The notes below the pieces were generated by a model. That model was not told the origin of the DNA and did no database searches. It saw only the letters and a program-made list of their open reading frames with translations. A stretch of DNA of 64,000 nucleotides, taken from the NCBI RefSeq assembly GCF_000262345.1, contig NZ_AJTQ01000342.1, positions 1-64,000 of the forward strand, written 5' to 3'. Source of the DNA: Streptomyces xiaopingdaonensis (GTDB lineage: Bacteria; Actinomycetota; Actinomycetes; Streptomycetales; Streptomycetaceae). Positions 54,735 through 61,921 of the stretch are shown here, piece by piece. A program made the translations under genes and the position numbers. Every line of letters starts with the position of its first letter. The stretch's first letter is position 1.

Positions 54735-55248
54735 GGATGCGGCTCGTGGCGGCCGGGGGCTTCCCGGACCGGTCGGCCGTGGCCGTAACCGGAATACGGA
54801 ACAGGGCAGTTGGGTTCGGATGCGGAGAGTGCGGGAGAGGTGACAGTGCGTGGGATTCCTGCGGGGTAAGGCAGTTCGCCGACCGCGGAATCGGGGCGAC
54901 GGAAGATCGTTTCCGGGGGCGTGGAAGGTGGTGTGAGGGATCGCACAGCGATTTCTCCCGAGTCCACGCACTGTGGCCGATGAGCGGGAAGAAATCCCGG
55001 AAAATCCAGGTTTCCGCAGGCGGAGAACGTGGCAGTACCGGGGATGGCGTGCGCGAAGCGCTACCCGGGACCGTCTATGGTCCTCCTCGGCATCCGGCGC
55101 GATCACCTCTTCAGGGGTGCGGTTGGGTGTCGATTGAGTAACAGACCTTGATGTGAGGCAAAATCTCCGCCTCAGGTCGGGCACAAGTCCGGCCTCTCAT
55201 GCGTTACGTGCGCTGAGACACCGCAGATACCCAGAGGGGGAGAGCGAG
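54735..55248. other. Long intergenic region between cutS and DUF4193
   Basis: These 514 bases have no supported gene. They have lower GC content than the flanking genes and several short palindromes (for example GGACC-GTCTAT-GGTCC at 55068-55083). TTGAGT (55134-55139) and CAAAAT (55159-55164) could be a promoter for DUF4193, although the spacer of 19 is long. A 134-codon frame at 54737-55141 lacks the usual codon bias. The region could encode a small RNA or a long 5' leader. Confidence 0.35.
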
Positions 55249-55548
55249 ATGGCAACGGATTACGACACTCCACGCAAGACCGATGACGACGTCAACGAGG
55301 ACAGCCTCGAGGAGCTGAAGGCCCGGCGAAACGACAAGTCCGCCTCCAACGTGGATGTGGACGAGTTCGAGCAGGCCGAAGGACTCGAGCTGCCGGGCGC
55401 CGACCTCTCCAACGAGGAGCTGTCCGTCCGCGTGCTGCCGCGCCAGGCCGACGAGTTCACGTGCATGAGCTGCTTCCTCGTGCACCACCGCTCGCAGCTT
55501 GCCGCGGAGAAGAACGGCCAGCCGATCTGCCGCGACTGCGCGGCCTGA
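55249..55548 (+). CDS. DUF4193 family protein
   Basis: A 99-residue acidic protein from the ATG at 55249 behind GAGGGGGAGAG. The N-terminal half is highly charged (DDDVNEDSLEELKARR). The C-terminal half has FTCMSCFLVHHRSQL and ICRDCAA, a four-cysteine zinc ribbon. DUF4193 is conserved in actinobacteria, often near dut. It may be an RNA-polymerase- or ribosome-associated factor, but the function is unknown. Confidence 0.88.
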   Translation: MATDYDTPRKTDDDVNEDSLEELKARRNDKSASNVDVDEFEQAEGLELPGADLSNEELSVRVLPRQADEFTCMSCFLVHHRSQLAAEKNGQPICRDCAA

Positions 55549-55552
55549 TCCG

Positions 55553-56350
55553 ATGCCGTCGAGGGGGGACCCGTCGGCGCAAGGAGGCGACGGGGAAGAG
55601 CACGACGCACGTAGCGAGGACGAGCGAGGCCCCGACGCAGCGGCCTCGCTCGCGCCATGTGCGGGCGGCCCGCGGCGCCGCCGCGGTCTTGCGTACAGGC
55701 GCCGCCGCGCCTCCGCAGCCGCCCGCGAGGGCGCGGCGGACGCCCCAACCCCCGTCCGGCGCGGGCGAATCGCAGCGTTCTCGGGCGCCGTCGCGGACCG
55801 GATCACGGACACCGCTCCGCGTATCCCCGTCAGGGACGCCGAGACGCTCCGTGCGCAGTTCCCCGGCCTCGGGATCGAGGAGATCGCCGATCGGCTCGTC
55901 TCGGGCGCCGTCAAGGGCTCGGCCGCCGTGGGCGCGGGCGTCGGGGCGGCCGCGATGCTGCCCGTGCCGCCCGCCATGCCGGCCGAGCTCGCCGCGGAGC
56001 TGGCGGGGGTCGCCTCCGTCGAGTTGAAGCTCGTCGCCGAACTCCACGAGATCTACGGGCGACCCGCGCTCGGCAGCCCGGCGCAGCGCGCCCGCGTCTA
56101 CCTGATGGCGTGGACGGAGCAGCGCGGGATCGACCCCTTCAGACCCGGCACGCTCTCCGCGGCGAGCGGGGGGCTCAGCAGCGGTCTGCGGAGCCGGCTG
56201 CGCAAGGAGGTCGCGCGTCGCACGCTCCGCAACCTGCCCAACCTGGCGCCGATGCTGGCGGGGGCTGCGCTCGGCGCCGCGTTCAACCGCAGGGAGACGG
56301 CACGGCTCGCCGGGCGTGTGCGCGCGGATCTGCGCGACGGCAGCCGCTGA
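55553..56350 (+). CDS. Hypothetical protein, EcsC-like
   Basis: About 265 residues from ATG 55553, four bases after the DUF4193 stop, so co-transcribed. The first 80 residues are Arg/Ala-rich and disordered. The core (IPVRDAETLRAQFPGLGIEEIADRLV, AVGAGVGAAAMLPVPPAMPAELAAELAG, VELKLVAELHEIYGR) has a glycine/alanine-rich amphipathic segment like EcsC-type proteins. No catalytic motif is apparent. It converges on the DUF3093 gene with 6 bases between stops. Confidence 0.65.
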   Translation: MPSRGDPSAQGGDGEEHDARSEDERGPDAAASLAPCAGGPRRRRGLAYRRRRASAAAREGAADAPTPVRRGRIAAFSGAVADRITDTAPRIPVRDAETLRAQFPGLGIEEIADRLVSGAVKGSAAVGAGVGAAAMLPVPPAMPAELAAELAGVASVELKLVAELHEIYGRPALGSPAQRARVYLMAWTEQRGIDPFRPGTLSAASGGLSSGLRSRLRKEVARRTLRNLPNLAPMLAGAALGAAFNRRETARLAGRVRADLRDGSR

Positions 56351-56356
56351 CGGCTG

Positions 56357-56830
56357 TCAGCCCGCCTGTGCCGAGTTCCGCGCGGCGGCGAGTGCGGCGG
56401 TCAACTCCTGCGGGTGACGGGTCGATACGTAGACGTAAGGCGTCGGGTCCTCGGGGTCGGTGACCTTCACGCGGACCGCCGTGGGGATGTAGGCGCGCAG
56501 CAGCATGTGCGCCCTGGTGTCGGCCCGGTGGCTCCGCCACGCCCGCGCCTCCTCCGCGTCGAGCGCTTCCCCGTCGCCGAGCGCGGAGACGGGGATGCGT
56601 GCCTCGCCCGCGACGAGCGCCCCGCCGACGATCCGCACCCGTACCGAGCCGTACGCGCTGACGGCGACCGCGGCGAGCGCCCCGCCGACGACGAAGCCGC
56701 CGAGCGCGGCGAGCGTGCCCAACGGCAGCATCGCCATGGCGGCTCCGAACCCCAGCGCGGCGGCGATCAGCCACCAGGAGCGCGGGGCGGTGAGGCGTTC
56801 GTCGAACGTCGTCGGCGTCGGTTCATCCAT
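56357..56830 (-). CDS. DUF3093 membrane protein
   Basis: A 157-residue protein. Two hydrophobic helices (about residues 20-60: WWLIAAALGFGAAMAMLPLG, LGGFVVGGALAAVAVSAYG) precede a PH-like cytoplasmic domain (VRIVGGALVAGEARIPVSAL, YVYVSTRHPQELTAAL). This fits DUF3093, an actinobacterial family of unknown role that is usually next to dut. It is divergent from dut across 125 bases. Confidence 0.85.
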   Translation of the reverse strand: MDEPTPTTFDERLTAPRSWWLIAAALGFGAAMAMLPLGTLAALGGFVVGGALAAVAVSAYGSVRVRIVGGALVAGEARIPVSALGDGEALDAEEARAWRSHRADTRAHMLLRAYIPTAVRVKVTDPEDPTPYVYVSTRHPQELTAALAAARNSAQAG

Positions 56831-56955
56831 GGTTCCCAGCTTTGCACGCGCGCCCGCGGACCGTGGACGGCGGTAAGGTCTGCACCCGTGAGTGCTGCCC
56901 AACCAACCAGTCCCCGCACCGGTCTCGCGGTCCGCTCCGCCTCGGAGGTGCACCG

Positions 56956-57465
56956 GTGAGCACACCCGTCGACATCCTGCTGCGGCGCCTCGACCCCGAG
57001 GTGCCCGTCCCGTCGTACGCGCATCCCGGTGATGCGGGCTGCGACCTGGTGACCACGGAGAGTGCCGAACTCGCCCCCGGGGAACGGAGACTGCTCCCCA
57101 CGGGGGTGTCGATCGCGCTGCCGGACGGGTATGCCGCCTTCGTGCACCCCCGGTCCGGGCTGGCGGCCCGTTGCGGCGTCTCGCTGCTGAACGCTCCGGG
57201 GACCGTCGATGCCGGGTACCGTGGGGAGATCAAGGTGATTGTGGCGAACCTCGATCCGCACGAGAGCGTCCGCTTCGAACGGTTCGACCGGATCGCCCAA
57301 CTCGTAGTCCAGCGCGTGGAGAAGGTCCGCTTCCACGAGGTGGCCGAGTTGCCGGGGTCGGCCCGCGCCGAAGGCGGATTCGGCTCCACGGGGGGCCACA
57401 CCGCACAGCAGAGTGGTTACGTTGCGGTCGGTGCCGAACGGCACACAGACCTGAGAGGACAGTGA
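56956..57465 (+). CDS. dut: Deoxyuridine 5'-triphosphate nucleotidohydrolase
   Basis: A 169-residue trimeric dUTPase from GTG 56956 after GGAGGTG. The five motifs are present: GDAGCDL, PRSGLAAR, GTVDAGYRGEI (catalytic Asp), RIAQLVV and the C-terminal GGFGSTGGH arm. It hydrolyses dUTP to dUMP, keeping uracil out of DNA and feeding dTMP synthesis. It is followed after 1 base by DUF3710. Confidence 0.97.
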   Translation: MSTPVDILLRRLDPEVPVPSYAHPGDAGCDLVTTESAELAPGERRLLPTGVSIALPDGYAAFVHPRSGLAARCGVSLLNAPGTVDAGYRGEIKVIVANLDPHESVRFERFDRIAQLVVQRVEKVRFHEVAELPGSARAEGGFGSTGGHTAQQSGYVAVGAERHTDLRGQ

Positions 57466-57466
57466 C

Positions 57467-58246
57467 GTGTTCGGACGTCGTCGCAAGAAGAGCGAAAAGC
57501 CTGAGGGCGCCTCGGACGAGTTCGAGACGGAACAGGACGCCTCGGACGAATCCGCGGGCGACGCTGCCGACGAGACCTCGGCCGCCCGCGTCAAGCTGCC
57601 GCCGGCGCCCCGCCCCGACGGCCCCTGGGACCTCGACGAGGTGACGGACCCCGAGACGGGCCGGGTCAACCTCGGCGGCATCTACGTCCCCGGCGTCGAG
57701 GGCATGGAGCTCCGTGTCGAGGTCGCGGGCGACGCGATCGTCGCGGCGACGATCGTGCTCCAGGACAGCGCCGTGCAGTTGCAGGCGTTCGCGGCCCCGA
57801 AGCGGGAGGGTCTCTGGGACGAGGTGCGCGAGGAGATCGGCTCGGGCATCACCAAGCAGGGCGGCGTCGTCGATGAGGTCGAGGGGGCGCTCGGCTGGGA
57901 GTTGAGGGCCCAGGTTCCGGTTCAGTTGCCGGACGGCAAGAACGGCGTGCAGGTCGTGCGCTTCGTCGGCGTCGACGGCAAGCGCTGGTTCCTGCGCGGT
58001 GTGATCTCCGGGCAGGGCGCCGTGCAGCCGGAGGCCGCGGGCCTGTTGGAGCAGATCTTCCGGGACACCGTGGTCGTCCGTGGCGACCAGCCGATGGCGC
58101 CTCGCGACCCGATCACCCTGAAGCTGCCGGACGACGCGCAGATGGTTCCCGAGGGCGTGCAGCAGGAGACCGTCGAGGAGGGCTCCCGGTTCGCGGGCGG
58201 CCTCGACAAGCTCCAGCGCGGCCCGGAGATCACCGAGGTGCGCTGA
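57467..58246 (+). CDS. DUF3710 family protein
   Basis: A 259-residue cytoplasmic protein from a GTG one base after the dut stop. A charged, disordered N-terminus (about 50 residues) is followed by the DUF3710 core (GPWDLDEV, RVNLGGIYVPG, ELRAQVPVQLPDG, VRFVGVDGKRWFLRGVISG). The family is restricted to actinobacteria and consistently linked to dut; its function is unknown. It ends at a terminator. Confidence 0.88.
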   Translation: MFGRRRKKSEKPEGASDEFETEQDASDESAGDAADETSAARVKLPPAPRPDGPWDLDEVTDPETGRVNLGGIYVPGVEGMELRVEVAGDAIVAATIVLQDSAVQLQAFAAPKREGLWDEVREEIGSGITKQGGVVDEVEGALGWELRAQVPVQLPDGKNGVQVVRFVGVDGKRWFLRGVISGQGAVQPEAAGLLEQIFRDTVVVRGDQPMAPRDPITLKLPDDAQMVPEGVQQETVEEGSRFAGGLDKLQRGPEITEVR

Positions 58247-58277
58247 GCGGCTGCGGATCTTCCGCGCGACGCAAGGA

Positions 58278-58299
58278 CCCGGAGGGCGACCCCTCCGGG
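58278..58299 (+). terminator. Hairpin after DUF3710
   Basis: A perfect 9-base stem, CCCGGAGGG with CCCTCCGGG, around a CGAC loop, 31 bases after the stop. Confidence 0.75.
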
Positions 58300-58402
58300 C
58301 CCTCTGCTTGTCGGCTTCGTCTTTCCGGGGGCGGTGCTTCGTCGCTGTGTCGTGGCCGCGGTGTTTGCGTCAACTCGCTCCGGGTGCGGGCCCGTCGGCG
58401 GC

Positions 58403-58639
58403 TCACGAGGTGTCGTCGCCCGCGTGCGCCGCCGCCTCCGGACGGGCGCACACATGCACGATCGCCGCGCGGGCCGCGGGTTCGCTGCCGGCGAGGGCCA
58501 GGGCGACACGGCGGGTGTGTTCCCGCGCGACAGCGACCCTGGTCCGGCTGCGCAGCCAGGCGCACGTGACGGTCGTCGCCGCCGAGACGAGCGCGAGGGC
58601 GGCGAGCAGGAGCGGTGGGGCGGCGACGAGCGACGACAT
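58403..58639 (-). CDS. 78-residue single-span membrane protein, divergent to the NACHT gene
   Basis: An ATG at 58639 with CCGGAGG 5 bases before it opens a 78-codon gene. Residues 5-28 (VAAPPLLLAALALVSAATTV) form a transmembrane helix. The remainder is a basic then helical cytoplasmic segment (RSRTRVAVAREHTRRVALAL...ARAAIVHVCARPEA). The family is unrecognised. It is head-to-head with the NACHT NTPase gene (108 bases apart), so the two may be co-regulated. That they form a functional pair is inference. Confidence 0.6.
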   Translation of the reverse strand: MSSLVAAPPLLLAALALVSAATTVTCAWLRSRTRVAVAREHTRRVALALAGSEPAARAAIVHVCARPEAAAHAGDDTS

Positions 58640-58711
58640 GGCGGCCTCCGGGGCTCGGCGGTGTGAGTCGCTCCAACTCTCCGACGTACAAGGGATTTCG
58701 CCATAGGCTGA

Positions 58712-58731
58712 GGAAACTCCGGGAAATTCCG
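58712..58731 (+). promoter_or_regulatory. Tandem 10-bp repeat at the NACHT gene promoter
   Basis: GGAAACTCCG and GGAAATTCCG stand directly in tandem, just downstream of a -10-like TAGGCT (58704-58709). The second copy holds the palindrome GGAA-A-TTCC. This is where an operator for the NACHT gene would lie. Confidence 0.4.
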
Positions 58732-58747
58732 TAGTCGGGAGTGACGC

Positions 58748-61700
58748 ATGCCAGGAGGCCGACCCGGGCGCCCGCGCAGCGAGGGAAGCGAGCCCTACGC
58801 CGAATTGCAGGACTTGGCGCGGTGGTTCCGCCGCGCCCTCGCCGACGCCGGGTACGAGAACCCGAACGCCGTCGTGCGCGACGAGTTGGCGCACAAGAAC
58901 GTCGTCTACGGCCTCTGCAACGGGGACAGGTTCGTCAGGGAGCGGGCGGCTCTCGGCCTCGCCAGGGCGCTCAACGCCGACGTGGAGGAGGCGGGGCGGC
59001 TCTGGCGGTTGGCGAAGGAGGCGATGGACCGCGCGGCCGAGGCGAGAATCGCCGCGCGTGCACCCCAGTTGACCTCCTGGTCGCAGTTGCCCAAGCCGCT
59101 GCTGGCCGTCAGGCAGTTGGTCACGGCGCAGGCGAAGGCCGTCGAGCGGCTCCCGTACGGCCTGCTCGGCGTCGAGGAACCCCCGCTCTCCGCCGTCTAC
59201 GTACGCCAGCAGGTACGCTCGGCCGCGGAGAGCAGCCCCGCCGACCGGGAGGCCCGTGGGGAGAGTCCGTCGGCGCGCAGCCCGGACGGGCACGCGGAGC
59301 AGCCGCGCGCCACCGCCGAGGTCACCCTGCCTGCGGCGGACGTGCTCGCCCGGCACGAGCACCTGCTCCTCACGGGCGAGCCAGGAGCCGGCAAGTCGAC
59401 GCTCTCCAGCCACCTCGCGTGGACGCTCGCCCGCATCTGGACGCGAGAGGAGACGAGCTACGACGCGCCCCTCAGCGAGCCGGTGGTGCCCGTGCGGGTG
59501 GCGGCCCGCTCGCTCGCAGGGGCGACGGGCTCGTGGAGCGAGACGCTGTGCAGGTCCGTCGCGTCGACGCTCGGAAGCGCACTCGTCGCCGAACCGCCCG
59601 CCGAACTCTTCGCCGCCCGTATCCAGGGCGCCCGCTGGCTCGTCCTCGTGGACGGCCTCGACGAGATCGCCGACCCCGAGGCGCGCACCGCGGTGATCCG
59701 GACTCTCGCCCAACACGCCAGGGACGGGAGCGACTACCGGTTCGTCGTGACGAGCAGGCCGCTGCCGGAGGCCGAACTCGCGCCGCTGCGGAGCGCGTCG
59801 ATGGGCGCTTATACTGTCGAGCCCTTCGGCCAGGAGGAGTTGCGGGACTTCGCGCACAGGTGGTTCGCGGCCCAGCACGGTACCGGCGAGGAGGCGAAGG
59901 CCGCCGCCGAGCGCTTCCTGACCGAGACAGCGGACGGCCGGCTCAGGGAACTCGTCCGCAACCCGCTCCTCGCCACGATCGCCGCCGTCAACGCGACGCT
60001 CGCCCCCGCCAAGCCGCTGCCGACGAGCCGCCTCACCCTCTACGAGGACTTCTGCGAACGGCTCCTCACCCGCGGCCTGAGCGAGCGGACGGCCCGCGAC
60101 GAGTTGCGCCGCCGCTGGGGCGACGACGAGCAGCGGTACGCCTTCCACCTGCGGCTGGAGAGCGAGAAGCGCCAACTCCTCGGAGAGCTGGGCAGGTTGC
60201 GGCTGGAGGAGGAGGCGTCGCTCTGGAAGGCGGCCGAGGACCGGATCGTCTCGGGCGGCGCCCCCGAGCTCCCCGGCTGGCAGGTCGACCTGCGCGAGTT
60301 CCTCTCGGCCACCGGCCTCCTCGTCGCGGAGGACGGGGACTTCCGCTTCCTCCACCACTCCTTCGCCGAGTTCATCGCGGCGCAGTCGTACGCCGAGCTG
60401 ATCGCTCCCGACTTTCCCGACATGGAGGAGTGGATGCGCCGCGCCCTCGCGGGGGAGCGGCGGAACCTGGGCGTTTTCGTCTTCTGCATGTGGGGGGCGC
60501 GGGACGGGTGCGATGCGGACGTCGTGGCGGACAGACTGCTGCTCGGGGGGCACGAACGAGTGCTTCTGGCGGGGCAGTTGATGGCGGAGGGGGTGGCGTT
60601 CTCGGAGGGGCGGAGGGGCGCGGTCGTCGGGAGACTGGAGGCGCTGGCGCGGAACGTGGAGGACACCGGGCGCTGCGACCGCGCCTTCGAGGTGCTCGGT
60701 GCGCTGGGAGGAGAGCCCGGGGTGCTCGCGCTGCTCGAAGAGTTGACGCGGTCCGAAGTCGTCGCGGCCGGACGGCGGTTGGGCGCCCTGGAAGCGCTCG
60801 CCGGCGCGGGCGCCGCCCAGCAGGCCAGGTCTCTTCTCCCCTCCCTGCTGGACTCGGTGTACGAGACGATGCCCCGGGCCGCCCGGCTCGCCTGCTCGCT
60901 CGGCGAGGCCGCCCGCCAGGCCGTGAGGCAGCGCCTCGACGGGATGGTGCGTGAGCCCGACGCCGACTGGTTCGAGTGTTCCTTCGCGGCCGAGGCCGCC
61001 CAGGTGCTCGGAGACGCCGAGAAGACGGCACACCTGGCGCGTGAGGTCCTCGCCGACCCGCTGGCACGGCGCTCCTGGCTGAAGCGTGCGGCCGAGGCGT
61101 GGCTGAGAGCCGCGGGCGAAGCCGCCGTACCCGAGATCGTCCAACTCGCCGAGCAGCGGCCCGCGTCGGACCAGGTGGCCCGGCTGGCGCTCGCGGAGGC
61201 GATGGAGCACCTCGGCGGACAGCAGCAGGCGGCCCGGATCGCCTCGGAGGTGCTCGTGTCCCCGCACGCAGGCGGCGGGGAGCTGCGCGCGGCGGCGGAG
61301 CTGTGCACACGGGTGCGCGGGCGCGACGCGTGGGAGCAGGTGGCGGCCGCAGTGGATCGCACCGCCTCGGACCCCGCGCACTACACGTTCGTCCCCGGCC
61401 ACCTTCTGCACACGGTGGCGCTCCTCGACCCGCCGCGGGTGGCCGAGCGGGCGTCCGCACTCGTGCCGGCGTCCCGGTGCGCTCTGGGGACCGGGGCCTC
61501 GGTCTGCGCCGTGTGGTGTCCCGGAGGGGGAACCTGCGCGTGCAGCGGACCTGCGTGTACGCCGTCGCAAGGAACTCGCCGCACTGGGCGAGCGCGAGGC
61601 GGCACTGGAAGTGTGGCGTGCCGAGATACGCGAACCCCGCACGCACCAGTTGTTCAGCACCAAGCTCCTCACGGACCTCGAAGAAGCCCGAACCACCCAC

Positions 61701-61865
61701 GAGGCCACGACCTGGCTCCGCGACCTCCTGGCCGACCCCGACCTCCACCCGCCCCGCCGCCTCCGCCTGCGGCAGATGCTCGCCTGGCTCTCCGTCCACG
61801 AGGGCGAGATCCCGGCCACCGCACCCCGACAGACCGCCGGGCCGCAACCCCATACGCGATCCTGA
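58748..61865 (+). CDS. NACHT-domain STAND NTPase with HTH-like N-terminus; frameshifted near its 3' end
   Basis: ATG 58748 after GGGAG opens about 905 codons of clear coding sequence. Residues 10-95 (LQDLARWFRRALADAGYEN, KNVVYGLCNGDRFVRER) resemble an HTH domain. The NACHT module has Walker A GEPGAGKS with Lys216 and Walker B VLVDGLDE with Asp302. FLHHSFAEFIAAQSYAE ends the winged-helix region, then HEAT/TPR-like helices follow. Such proteins are NLR-like switches; bacterial members include antiphage bNACHTs. Near 61460-61560 coding shifts to the next frame, which continues as KELAALGEREAALEVWRAE and ends RLRQMLAWLS... at TGA 61865. A natural frameshift, small deletion or sequence error could explain this. 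Confidence 0.78.
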
Positions 61866-61921
61866 CGCCCACCGCCGCCCGCGGCGCAGGCGGCGGTGCG
61901 GGCACCGGTCACAATGAGGGC

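Noticed and set aside
54735-55248. ydaO (c-di-AMP) riboswitch or a 134-codon gene at 54737-55141
   Set aside because: I could not align the conserved riboswitch core, and the reading frame has mixed third positions unlike neighbouring genes.
58403-61912. 1,169-codon minus-strand frame opposite the NACHT gene
   Set aside because: Only its last 78 codons (from ATG 58639, with a Shine-Dalgarno sequence and a transmembrane helix) look like a gene; the rest mirrors the NACHT coding strand.
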